DNA from: Periplaneta americana
Lineage: Eukaryota; Arthropoda; Insecta; Blattodea; Blattidae
Direction: 5' to 3'
Length of the DNA stretch: 64,000 nt
NCBI RefSeq assembly: GCF_040183065.1
Contig: NC_091119.1
Coordinates: 187,044,043-187,108,042, forward strand
Part shown: positions 24,405 to 34,476 of the stretch, piece after piece
How the letters are laid out: every line of letters begins with the position of its first letter
Numbering within the stretch: the first letter of the stretch is position 1
Notes under the pieces: generated by a model
What the model was told of the DNA's origin: nothing
Databases searched by the model: none
The model's input: the letters and a program-made list of their open reading frames with translations, nothing else
Program-made: the position numbers and the translations under genes

Positions 24405-25285
24405 TTATTTAACCTGGCAGAGTTAAGGCCATAAGAACTTCTCTAACACTCAACCAGGAATAAAACTGCGTTATAAAAAACACTACGAATTTACAAAGTA
24501 CACTACAATTTTACACACAAAACTGAATAAGATAATAATAATAATAATAAAATGTAAACAACAAGTAAGTAGGAATCAGACATAATATATAACATACAGA
24601 AAGAAAGAAAAAAGCATAATAAAATGTGAACAGCAGGTCAAAATAAATTAGACATACAAAATATAAAAAATAAGACAATTATTGATGATGATGATGATAA
24701 TGATAATAATAATAATAATAATAATGGTAAAAAATAATAATGATAATAATAATACTAATAAAATAGTGCAGTACAAAGCATACAATGAATACAATATTTT
24801 TAAGTACACACAGTAAGGAAAATTATGTTTATGTATAGCTCAACTTATCACATTATAGATATACCATTATCGGAAAATATGAAAACAAAAATATAAAATA
24901 AGTTAAATATCACTAGAACATAACAAAAATGTGAATACGTGGAAATATGCAATACAACACTTGTCATAATAGTAAGTTAGTTTGGCAACTCGTCATAAGA
25001 TAATTTTCTAACTTGGATTTGAAAGATTTCAATGTTCGGCAGCCCTTGACTTCAGGCGGCAGAGAGTTCCAGTGACGAGAGGTAGCCAACAGTGAAATAT
25101 GAGGAATACAGAGATGATGTGTGAAGTGAAATTTCTAGCGTGTTATCGCGTTGTGATCGAGTATTAATATTATGTTAGCGAGAGAGAGTATGAAAACGAG
25201 CGAATAAATGAAGCGTGCATAATTCGATATAAGAGAGAAAGAGAGTGCAGATTTCTCCTCTCATGTAACCTAAGCCATGATGATT
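24330..25285 (-). mobile_element. LINE family IV, 3' part
   Basis: Minus-strand LINE with an (att)n tail at 24330-24402 and a UTR containing gagttaaggccataagaact and its complement, shared with 40850-40880. A decayed coding end lies near 25000-25270 (the WNSLPPEVKGCR segment is frameshifted here). The UTR holds further (aat)n tracts at 24535 and 24705. It is dead through frameshifts. Compare copies at 40275, 41357 and 63353. Confidence 0.8.
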
Positions 25286-25499
25286 GTCATGTTAAGCGTC
25301 ATACCTTTAGGTCCCTGCTTCGTCTCGACACAAGAAGGTGCTGTTCTTTGTAGTCGGTGATTTTATTAATTTGCTCTCTGTAATGGGCAATCAGTAAGTT
25401 CCCGGACTGCCCCGAATTTAGGCAACACACAAGACATAAGACACGGAGAAGTTTTCTAGAACCAGAAAAACGTCTGGAATATATACTAAATCCAATATT

Positions 25500-26452
25500 T
25501 GAAAGGCAGAGAGGAAGACTAGCCTTAAATTCGTATGAAATTATGGTGTGAAATTACCTAGAGTAGACTCATTTAAGGATTTGGGTATTTATTTTACACA
25601 CAACTTATGTTTTAAAATGCACTTAAATCACGTGGTAATTTATGCATATAGAAAATTAGGGTTTATAACCAGAAATACAAAAGAATTAAAAAATATGTAT
25701 ATACTATTAATACTCTATATAAAACTCTAGTTAGGAATAAGCTAGAGTATTCGTCTGTAATATGGTCACCTCAGTTGCAAATAGAAAGGATACAGAAAAG
25801 ATTTTTACGTTATTTATAGCGTGTCGTCTTATGACAAGCAAATTTCATATAATCAGTTACTTTTTGAATTTAATTATAAAATTTTAAAATCTCGACGATT
25901 AATAAATAGTCAAATTTTACTCTATAAGACTGTTAATGGTATATTGAATAACTGTGATTTTCTTAAATTCCTTTAATTCAATGTAAAAAAAAAAACAGAA
26001 TTACGTCATAGGCAACCTTTTGTTATTCCCATTCCTAGAACTTTTTTCTTCAAGAACTCTCCATTGTTTGTTATGTGTAATACTTACAAATCTCTGTCTT
26101 TAAAACTGTGATTCTTAATTAGATTTCAGTTTAACAATTGAAAAATTCCATACAATATTAAAAAGAATTGTATTTCCTTAGATACTTAAATTATGAAAAA
26201 GTGTATTATAATGTTTTTACTCTAGTTTTTAAATAATTTTGTATCATTGTATTGACATTTGGCACTATATTAACTGCAATATTATATTCTAGCATCTATT
26301 ACCGTTATGTATTTGCTTTCTTTCGTTTGTGTTGTTTGTTTTGTTTTGTTTTTTTCTTATTATGTATTTTGTGTATGTATCTGTGTGAGCCACCTGTAAT
26401 TGGAAGCCTGCTTCTGTTGGTGGTGGATTTAAATAAATAAATAAATAAGACG
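25500..26452 (+). mobile_element. LINE family V, 3' part
   Basis: Coding traces: SFKDLGIYFTHNLCFKMHLN at 25568-25630, YRKLGFITRNTKE, then after a frameshift KLEYSSVIWSPQL..IERIQKRFLRYL near 25740-25820. This is the palm-thumb order of a Jockey/I-type reverse transcriptase. The 3' end, gcctgcttctgttggtggtg, is followed by ttaaataaataaataaataa. The catalytic YADD is upstream of the truncation point. Confidence 0.8.
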
Positions 26453-26618
26453 TATATGGAGGGATTCCAGGAAAAATCGCAAAAGGTCTTTGACATGTTT
26501 GCAAACAATCATGTGTAGAAGCTGAGTTCTTAAAGACAATCTGACGCTGTTTGATAGATTGACTCAACAGGCATGGAAGCAATGATCTTCAGTAACACGC
26601 GCATGTAGGACTATGTTT

Positions 26619-27419
26619 AACGGTACAGTAGTCCACCGTTGTGGCTGAGGAGTTAGCGAGTCTAACTCCGAACCCAGCGGTCCCGGCTTCGACGAGTTGC
26701 CTGGGTGAGGTTTTTTTCGGGGTTTTTCCCTCCCCCCTATGGATGAATATGAGGTAGCTTAATCAGGCGATTGGAACCCCACTCATCTTCGCCACTTCCT
26801 TTCCTCCCCCATCATCCATTCCTTATCATCCCGTTTCTGGTTTTTCAGATCACTCTACACGCGGCCCTCCGAAGCTGCTGGCTCTCTCGACCGGCCTCCG
26901 TGGAATGTAGCTAAGCGACGTTGGATGGCTTCTGCAACGAGCACCGAGGCGGACCTACTCGGAGGAGGAGTTTCACCTCGGACCGACAGGGGGGGGGGGT
27001 CTTGGGGGAAGTTGCTGAAGCAGGAATGGTATATGGATTTCTGTTGGCTGTAGGGACCGATCGTCGGGGGGCAATGTGGTTGGATTGGTGCTCGTAGGGG
27101 ATCTATGGCACGCAACTCATTCCATATCGAGGGTTAGTGCAATAGATCTCAACAGGTCGCAGTGCTGGCCCATCCGTGCCCCCCTCACTTAAATTCCATT
27201 CCTTTTCTTTCTTTTTTTTTTTGTTAATATTATATCTGAACTGCGACCGAGCACGAGCGCTGCTCATTCGGTCTCAAATTTTGTTAATACTACTGTATCT
27301 TCTTTTTATATTGCTTGTATTATTTTATTTCTATTTCTCTTGTTTTGTTTTGCAATTATATTCTTTATTCTGTATATTTAAATAAATAAATAAATAAATT
27401 CCATTCCAACGGTACAGTA
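26619..27419 (+). mobile_element. SINE-C, long SINE with nested LINE tail
   Basis: The element is 26631-27407. The head, near 26635-26700, has only weak tRNA-like boxes. A central block (ggtgaggtttttttcggggt, then ttccctcccc) closely resembles the body of SINE-A. A long GC-richer 3' body reaches about 27190. The target duplication aacggtacagta lies at 26619-26630 and 27408-27419, a perfect 12 bp. A LINE family II 3' end is inserted in the tail at 27203-27395. Frames on either strand are incidental. Confidence 0.85.
27191..27407 (+). mobile_element. LINE family II 3'-UTR fragment inside SINE-C
   Basis: 27203-27395 holds only the last 190 bp of the family II 3' UTR (ctgcgaccgagcacgagcgc to an aaataaataaat tail). 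It is preceded by a T-rich run. The 12-bp duplication aaattccattcc sits at 27191-27202 and 27396-27407. This shows retrotransposition of a severely 5'-truncated copy after SINE-C had landed. Confidence 0.93.
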
Positions 27420-27458
27420 AATACAAGTACAGTTCGGAAATATATTGGTTGCGCTTTA

Positions 27459-28231
27459 TACAGGATGATTCAGGAGAATGTACCGTTACTTACGGAGCTT
27501 ATTTCGGAAGACATTCTGAGCAAAAAATGTCATATAAACATTTGTCCTAATTTCAATATATTTAGAGTTACACTAATTTGAAATTACTAGTAAAATACCT
27601 TTTTTCTTTAGTTTTAAGTGTAGAAAAATATTGCAAATAGAGAACGAACTATTCATAAATATCATTTCTTTAATTGGCAGGTGTTCTGAAGCTAAAAATA
27701 TGTTGTTTATTGCTTTGTACAGATTTTGTTTTTTCAATTTTTTAACTAAAAATGACATCATTCTTACGCAGTTATCACAAAAATTGTTACAAATCATACG
27801 ACTTCAGGAACATCATTCTTTACGGTTTAATTATGCATTCTACTATACAGTCTTGAAAAATTTACAAGAGTGGCGTGGTTTGTAACAATTGTTGTTATAA
27901 ATGCGCAAGAAAATATAATTTTGTAGTTAAAAATTGAAAAAAAAAAAAAAAAAAAAAGTCTGTACGATGCAACTATGGAATTCACAACACATTTTTAACT
28001 TCAAAATACTAGCTAATTAAAGAAATGATACTTCTGAATAGTTTATTCTTTATCTGTCATATTCTTTTAGAATTAAAAATCAAGGAAAGTGGTATTTTAC
28101 AAACAACTTTTAATTAGTGTAATTCTGAAAATATTGAGATTGGGACAAATGTTTATATGACATATTTTTCTCAGAATGTCTTCGGAAGTAAGCTCCGTAA
28201 AGAACTTTAAATCCTCGTGAATCACCCTGTA
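27459..28231. mobile_element. Near-palindromic Tc1/mariner MITE, 769 bp
   Basis: The element is 27461-28229 with TA duplicated on each side. The outer ends are CAGGATGATTCA and the complement of TGAATCACCCTG. The two arms, each about 370 bp, are inverted copies of one another almost to the centre near 27845. So it is essentially a long foldback with a 21-A run at 27937-27957 on one arm only. It has no coding capacity. Confidence 0.9.
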
Positions 28232-28409
28232 CATATTACTGTGCGAGATAAGAGATAGTTCTATAATAAAATTCTTCCGATCATAAATAAATAAACAAGT
28301 AAATAAATTAAATATACTAAATGAATTATGTATTCCACACAGTTAATTAAAAGCAAATCTTTCATATCAGAGTTATCGACCATGTTCTGATGATTGCTAT
28401 TAAATTCAG

Positions 28410-28533
28410 GAAGCTAAACGGGGCTGCCGACATACCCTCAATGAGTCGCATTACGTATCGAGGAGAAAATAAAACCGCTGTCAAAATGTATTCACCAGTG
28501 CAAGGAAACCGGGATATATCTCAGCTGTACAAG
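28410..28533 (+). other. Candidate host exon (weak)
   Basis: A 124-bp block, less AT-rich than its flanks, sits between an AG (28408-28409) and a consensus-like donor AAG|GTAAAC at 28534. One frame is open throughout (KLNGAADIPSMSRITYRGEN, ending QLYK). I do not recognise the peptide and cannot see adjoining exons. It may equally be chance or part of an old repeat. Confidence 0.2.
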
Positions 28534-28746
28534 GTAAACTGAAATTTTTCGCGACCCGAGAAAACCTTTGGAGACATCGAGACCAAATACTGTGACTATC
28601 ACGATAATTTTTCAATTGTTTATTTTCTTCTGTATATTACTAATTCTATACAACCTATTAACTATTACATTTCCATCCATCGTACTACTAGCAAAAGTGT
28701 AAGTTAAGATTCACCACATAATCTCAATTTCATATTTTATAAAAAT

Positions 28747-29718
28747 AAACATATCCAGGGGCTAAAGCAGGGAGATGCATTGTCACCTCTACTTTTTAAC
28801 TTTGCTCTAGAATATGCTATTAGGAAAGTTCAGGATAACACAGAGGTTTTGGAATTGAACGGGTTACATCAGCTTCTTGTCTATGCGGATAACGTCAATA
28901 TGTTAGGAGAAAATCCACAAACGATTAGGGAAAACGCGGAAATTCTACTTGAAGCAAGTAAAGCGATAGAGTTGGAAGTAAATCCCGAAAAGACTAAGTA
29001 TATGATTATATCTCGTGACCAGAATATTGTACGAAATGAAAATATAAAAATTGGAGATTTATCCTTCGAAGAGGTGGAAAAATTCAAATATCTTGGAGCA
29101 ACAGTAACAAATATAAATGACACTCAGGAGGAAATCAAACGGAGAATAAATATGGGAAATGCCTGTTATTATTCGGTTGAGAAGCTTTTGTCATCTAGTC
29201 TGCTGTCAAAAAATCTGAAAGTTAGAATTTATAAAACAGCTATACTATCGGTTGTTCTATATCGTTGTGAAGCTTGGACTCTCACTTTGAGAAAGGAACA
29301 GAGATTAAGGGTGTTTGAGAATAAGGTTCTTAGGAAAATATTTGGGGCTAAGAGGGATGAAGTTACAGGAGAATGGAGAAAGTTACACAACGCAGAGCTA
29401 CACGCATTGTATTCTTCACCTGACATAATTAGGGACATTAAATCCAGACGCTTGAGATGGCCAGGGCATGTAGCACGTATGGGCGAACCCAGAAATGTAT
29501 ATAGAGTGTTAGTTGGGAGGCCGGCGGAAAAGACCTTTAGGGAGGCCGAGACGTAGATGGGAAGATAATATTAAAATGGATTTGAGGGAGGTGGGATATG
29601 ATGGTAGAGACTGGATTAATCTTGCTCAGGATAGGGATCAATGGCGGGCTTATGTGAGGGCGGCAATGAACCTCCGCGTTCTTTAAAAGCCAATAAGTAA
29701 GTAAGTAAACATATACAG
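28747..29718 (+). mobile_element. RTE-type LINE family I, best-preserved copy
   Basis: The element is 28759-29706. It is 5'-truncated within the reverse-transcriptase palm and ends in taagtaagtaag. The target duplication aaacatatccag (28747-28758) / aaacatatacag (29707-29718) matches at 11 of 12 positions. Only one frameshift, near 29520, separates the copy from a continuous frame. This makes it the family reference in the window. Confidence 0.93.
28759..29556 (+). CDS. LINE family I reverse transcriptase, C-terminal two-thirds
   Basis: The open frame starts at the truncation point with [20 protein letters not shown] (palm motif). It continues [14 protein letters not shown]: the catalytic YADD box here is YADN, so the second metal-binding aspartate is lost. 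Then come [31 protein letters not shown], and [13 protein letters not shown] at the C-terminus. The true end of the protein ([27 protein letters not shown], stop at 29684-29686) continues in another frame after one indel near 29520. Loss of the Asp and of the N-terminal endonuclease rule out activity. Confidence 0.9.
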   Translation, partial: GLKQGDALSPLLFNFALEYAIRKVQDNTEVLELNGLHQLLVYADNVNMLGENPQTIRENAEILLEASKAIELEVNPEKTKYMIISRDQNIVRNENIKIGDLSFEEVEKFKYLGATVTNINDTQEEIKRRINMGNACYYSVEKLLSSSLLSKNLKVRIYKTAILSVVLYRCEAWTLTLRKEQRLRVFENKVLRKIFGAKRDEVTGEWRKLHNAELHALYSSPDIIRDIKSRRLRWPGHVARMGEPRNVYRVLVGRPAEKTFREAET

Positions 29719-29719
29719 A

Positions 29720-30285
29720 GCTGTGAGTCATTGCCTACATGGCGTCCGTTGCAACGAAGGAAAAAGAAGCCGCCGCCTTAAGATCACGTCAGTCCTGTTT
29801 TTGTTTTAATTGTATTTCAAGTTTGATCCCAATCTCTACTCCTCCTCTGCTCCACCCCGCCCTCTGAACAGGATACAGTTTTATGGAGTTCGGGAACAAT
29901 GTGCTATGAGAATGATCGCGCCCAAGAGAATGGGAAAACAAGAGTTGGCTTGTTTATTTTGTTCATCCGATGTTTCTTGGACGGTTAAATCAGAAATGTT
30001 GGGATTACGACGTGATACCTCTTATGGGTGAAGAAACAAAAAACCTGTACACTACAAGTTATATGATCTTATTACATAGCCTACCTATATGGACAAACGC
30101 AGTTTTTAATGTCTATTTGAAGAGTATTTTAGACATACAGATAAAATTTCACACCATAGCGTTGACTGGAAGTGACATTACTTATAAAAAATTAAGTAAA
30201 ATAGAAGAAAGTAAATTGCACGGAGCGGATAGCTTTTGAAAGCTTCATGAAGAAGAAAAATAACAAATGAAACAATTCGTAAACA
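29720..30285. other. Stretch without recognised gene
   Basis: Two overlapping short plus-strand frames at 29810-30239 show no known motif. No repeat structure seen. Confidence 0.4.
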
Positions 30286-30290
30286 GTTAT

Positions 30291-31437
30291 AAATGGGCTA
30301 TTCCATATGAAATCGATCAGTAAAAAACCTCTAATTTTTTGTACCATAATTTTTTCCCTCTGTATACAAGTTGCTGAGGAGAGTGCATTTTCAAAAATAT
30401 ACTATTGAAAGTCAAACGGTTTTCGTATTGTTGAGCGATAAATTTAGCGTATTTTAGAAAAACAAGCCTCTTTCAGCGCTCAGAACTCTAGAACCATTTA
30501 CTGCAGAACATTGAACGAGAGCTCTTTTTGATGCTGACATTTGGTAGGTTATGATAAGAAGTAATACTTAGTTCTATTGTATATAGAGAGAGATAATCTG
30601 ATTTTACTTAATTTTAGGCTTTTTGCCCATTTGTAATAATGTAAAAAAATATTGAGAAAAAACCTTGCATTATTAAGAGGGATTCGGCATTGTTCGCTTA
30701 GTGTTACGGCAATAAGTTTCGAGGGTATTAAATAAATTATTTTCATACGCCTGGACTTGAACGGCTCAGTACCGCACGCACTGGCCGAAAGATGAAGAGA
30801 AGCAAGCGTTGGGCGTCATTTTACTCCTGTGTTTATGAAAACCTGTAATAAAGCTAGCCCAGCTGTGCGCTACTAGACGAAACATCACGTGTTTGTCTCC
30901 TGGCCTTGCTTCCCTCGGCTAGTTCCCGCCTCACAGTCAGCTGGTTAGCTCACGCGCGTACTATTTAATTTCTTTATTTGATATTTTCAATACTTTCTTA
31001 TCAACATTGCACCAGTAAAATATATGTGTTTATTTGTACTTTCAATGCGGAATCTAACCATATATTTTAAAAATATTTTTTCGTGGGCAAAGGCGTCTTA
31101 ATGAAGAAAAATCTAAATTTCTCCATTTCTATAAAAAGTAAGAAAAACTGTTTACATGTCAATATAAACTTTAACTTTTCAGCATCAAAATAAACCATGG
31201 TTTTGATCATTGAGTGAAAGGGTTTCGGAGCCACAACAGTTTAAAGTTGCTAATTTTATGAAAACACGATAAATTTAAATATTTTTTATTTAAACACTAT
31301 GAAGTTCTGATGCCTCAAACTTTGCACACAGCATTGTATCACAGTTGTCTACGGACAGAAAAAGTTTCATTGTATTTAAAAATTCCAAGGTAAATTTTCT
31401 CTATATTTCGGTCGATTTGAGATGGAATAGCCCAAAT
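30291..31437. mobile_element. DNA element with GGGCTATTCC ends
   Basis: The element is about 30295-31433. The left end gggctattccatatgaaatc and the complement of the right end (gggctattccatctcaaatc) are inverted repeats of about 28 bp. AAAT flanks both sides (30291-30294, 31434-31437), a possible 4-bp target duplication. No transposase frame was found. A GC-richer block lies at 30750-30960. Superfamily unknown to me. Confidence 0.75.
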
Positions 31438-31696
31438 ATATTATATTGTATTCCTAGGACCGCTTTGAAAATCATCAAAAAATAAGAAATAAAAAAATTG
31501 TTGCAGTGAAACTAAGAAGACACTAAATGTAGTAAACAGTAACAGAAAAAGGATAAACAAACATCTCATTTTGTTTACCTTTCACTGCCTTGAACTCAAC
31601 ATGTAACAATGATTATGTAGTCGGAACACGTACCTTCTCTCTGTTCCTCTGCACGGAGAATCTTTTTATGCTTACGCCATAATATATAATACATAA

Positions 31697-32206
31697 TCAC
31701 AAAAACATAAGAATACAACACAAACACAAAAACACAAAAAATACATCACACTAACATACGAAAACAAAAACACACACAAGCTTACAACCTCATTCAAGAA
31801 ATTAAATCACAACATCGCATACAGAACAAATAACACTCTACAAAAACATCTCAACACACAAACAAACAAATACAACCACACAGCAGTATACAAACTCAAA
31901 TGTAACACTTGCAGCAACTTCTACATAGGACAGACAGGCAGATCATTTCAAACACGTTACAAAGGACACATCACAGACATAACAAAATTACAAAACACCT
32001 CCACATATGCAGAACACATCACAAATGCTAACCACACCTACAGAGACATCAACACAGACATGGAAATACTACACATCCAACCAAAAAGCCAGAAACTAAA
32101 CACACTAGAACAATATGAAATATACAGACACACTAAAACACACCCTGATCAAATTCTCAACACAACTCAATTTGGGAACACACACACTTTGACATCTATG
32201 ACGTAG
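31697..32206 (+). CDS. Penelope-like element, C-terminal GIY-YIG endonuclease region
   Basis: A 170-codon frame, 5'-truncated and closed by tag at 32204-32206, for the C-terminus of a Penelope-like retroelement protein. NIAYRTNNTLQKHLN, in the linker before the nuclease, spans 31813-31857. The GIY-YIG-type signature is split as AVYKLKCNTC and FYIGQTGRSFQTRY (near 31885-31955), followed by H..T and LNTLEQYEIYRH. In the family this nuclease nicks target DNA to prime reverse transcription. The reverse-transcriptase domain is absent here. The frame lacks a natural start but has no internal stop. It is codon-biased to A/C, unlike neighbouring LINEs. Confidence 0.87.
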   Translation, partial: SQKHKNTTQTQKHKKYITLTYENKNTHKLTTSFKKLNHNIAYRTNNTLQKHLNTQTNKYNHTAVYKLKCNTCSNFYIGQTGRSFQTRYKGHITDITKLQNTSTYAEHITNANHTYRDINTDMEILHIQPKSQKLNTLEQYEIYRHTKTHPDQILNTTQFGNTHTLTSMT

Positions 32207-32460
32207 TGCAGAGGGCGGCCACTAGAGGGAACCCAAGAGTTGGAGCTTAATCTGAGACGATTCTGTCCGACGCCGGGGTGGTATCCGGTGTGACTTAGTG
32301 GAAAAAGCGTCAGCACGTAGAGCTGAAAACCCGGGTTCAAATCCCGGCGCCGGAAAGAATTTTTCTCCGTTCCATTACTCTTTCATCGTATGATGACGCA
32401 GAATATCTGCATGGAAATATCATATGTACTTCGGTACATTAAAATAATATATATAACCAA
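32207..32460 (+). mobile_element. Penelope-like 3' region with tRNA-like unit E
   Basis: It directly follows the stop codon. It contains gcagagggcggccactagag, then a cloverleaf-capable segment at 32284-32354. That segment has a 7-bp acceptor stem, anticodon-position GTA, and a T-arm with ttcaaat loop. Next come a region around atgatgacgcagaatatctg and a gtacttcggtac hairpin before attaaaataatatat. The loop has C where tRNAs have an invariant U33, so it is not a working tRNA. The same unit is scattered at 33180, 33781, 34014 and 35300. Confidence 0.85.
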
Positions 32461-32821
32461 GATGTATAATAACTAGAGTCTGAGTTTGGTTAATTTTGAA
32501 TACATGTTAGATGCTGCCCGCAGTATACTCCGGCACAGATAGACTCCGCTCCCTTTTGCGCGACGTTACTCCACAGATTCCTGGGACGGGCCGTAGAAAC
32601 ATTTTCTTAGTTATTTTTTACATGGTCGAAAGTGAGGTTTGAGGTATGAATTGAGAAACGAATACTTGAAACAATTTCGTCCTCGTAACATACAATATTT
32701 TATTTCATGCTATGTTGAATTTCCGTATTTTTATTTAAAGAATATTAAGATGAAGACATTATGCTTAGTTGTTGTTCTTCTTCTTCTTCTTCTTCTTCTT
32801 CTTCTTCTTCTTCAGTAGGTG

Positions 32822-33163
32822 CTACAACTTCGTCGAAGATTTGACCTTCTCAATTAATTTACGCCATTCCTTTCTGTTATGAACAAGATTTGGCCAATTC
32901 TTTACATTCAGTGTTTTCAAATCGTTGGTTATATTTCCCTTCCATCTACTTTTTGGTCTTCCTTTTGTTCTTTTACTGATGGGGTTCCATTTATATATTT
33001 TCTTAACTGTTTTACCTTCGTCCATACGATTGATATGGCCAAACCATGCCATCCCTTGCGCTTTGATATAGTTTACTATGTGTTGGTTTTTTATTAAAAT
33101 ATTTATCTCTTTATTATTTCTAATTCTCCACTCATCGCTTGCATCCTTTATTGGGCCAAACAT
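32822..33163 (-). CDS. LINE family VI C-terminal fragment
   Basis: An open frame for the end of an RTE-type ORF. After the start methionine (internal in the ancestral protein) it reads DASDEWRIRNNKEI, then GMAWFGHINRMDEGK. The signature GRPKSRWKGNI and WPNLVHNRKEWRKL precede the stop. These motifs parallel family I ([23 protein letters not shown]) but the sequence is a distinct family. No catalytic residues remain in this piece. The fragment has escaped frameshifts, so it is not very old. Confidence 0.8.
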   Translation of the reverse strand: MFGPIKDASDEWRIRNNKEINILIKNQHIVNYIKAQGMAWFGHINRMDEGKTVKKIYKWNPISKRTKGRPKSRWKGNITNDLKTLNVKNWPNLVHNRKEWRKLIEKVKSSTKL

Positions 33164-33172
33164 TCTTCTTAG

Positions 33173-34349
33173 TATATTATTTTATATTATTTTAATGTAC
33201 CGAACTACATACGATATTTCCATGCAGATATTCTGCGTCATCATACGATGAAAGAGTAATGGAACGGAGGAAAATTCTCTCCGGCGCCGGGATTTGATCC
33301 CGGGCTTTCAGCTCTACGTGCTGACGATTTATCCACTAAGCCACACCGGATTCCACCCCGGCGTCGGAAGAATCGTCTCAGTTTTATGTTCCAACTCTTG
33401 GGTTCCCTCTAGTGGTCGCCCTCTGCACTACGTCATAGATATCTATGAACCTAGGACCGAAGTCCACACATGTGCTGAGGTGAACTCGTAATGATTGACT
33501 AGTTGGCCGGGATCCGACGGAATAAGCGCCGTCTTAAATCACGAAGTGGTTTACGGATATCATATATATTATTTTAACTGGCCTTCTGTGCCCAAGGTTG
33601 CGGGTTCGATCCCGGGCCAGGTCGATGGCATTTAAGTGTGCTTAAATGCGACAGGCTCATGTCAGTAGATTTACTGGCATGTAAAAGAATTCCTGCGGGA
33701 CAAAATTCCGGCACATCCGGCAACGCTGATATAACCTCTGCAGTTGCGAGCGTCGTTAAATAAAACATAACATTTTTTAACATTATTATTTTAATGTACC
33801 GAAGTACATATGATATTTCCATGCATATATTCTGCGTCATCATACGATGAAAGAGTAATGGAACGGAGAAAAATTCTCTCCGGCGCCGGGATTTGAACCC
33901 GGGTTTTCAGCTCTACGTGCTGACGCTTTATCCACTAAGCCACACCGGATTCCACCCCGGCGTCAGAAGAATCGTCTCAGTTTTAAGTTCCAACTCTTGG
34001 GTTCCCTCTAGTGGCTTCGGTACATTAAAATAAAATAATATATATGATATGCGTAAATCACTTCGTGATTTAAGACGGCGCTTATTCCGTCGGATCCCGG
34101 CCAACTAGTCACTCATTACCAGTGCACCTCAGCACATGTGTGGACTTCGGTCCTAGGTTCATAGATATCTATGACGTAGTGCAGAGGGCGGCCACTAGAG
34201 GGAACCCAAGAGTTGGAACTTAAAACTGAGACGATTCTTCCGACGCCGGGGTGGAATCCGGTGTGGCTTAGTGGATAAAGCGTAGAGCTGAAAACCCGGG
34301 TTCAAATCCCGGCGCCGGAGAGAATTTTTCTCCGTTCCATTACTCTTTC
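33173..34349. repeat. Cluster of Penelope-linked tRNA-like units E
   Basis: Three units: A (minus, 33180-33577), B (minus, 33781-34013, truncated) and C (plus, 34014-34349). A and B are separated by a SINE-D fragment (33578-33780). B and C meet head-to-head. C begins with the terminal cttcggtacattaaaata of another unit before the next unit's start, i.e. a head-to-tail junction as in Penelope tandem copies. Each has the box with gggtttgaaccc-type B element. C has lost six bases of the anticodon arm. Confidence 0.82.
33578..33780 (+). mobile_element. SINE-D, 5'-truncated
   Basis: It begins in the tRNA-derived head (ggttgcgggttcgatcccgg) and continues through gctcatgtcagtagatttac to gcgagcgtcgttaaataaaa. 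It is colinear with the fuller copy at 51101-51326. It sits between the AT-rich tails of two unit-E copies. Confidence 0.87.
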
Positions 34350-34476
34350 ATCCTTCTTAGAAGTTTCCTTTCAAAAACCAGGAGCTTTTGATTAGACAAT
34401 TCAGTTAGAGTCCAGGTTTCACTTGCATATGTTACAATTGGTCTTATTACTGTTAAATATAGTCTTAATTTTGCTT

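Noticed and set aside
24246..24434. Asn-rich frame
   Set aside because: It is a translation of the (aat)n tail of a family IV LINE.
26855..27115. 86-codon minus-strand frame, Pro-rich
   Set aside because: It lies entirely in the GC-richer body of SINE-C and is antisense to it.
28881..29123. Minus-strand frames across the family I LINE
   Set aside because: They are shadows of the plus-strand reverse transcriptase.
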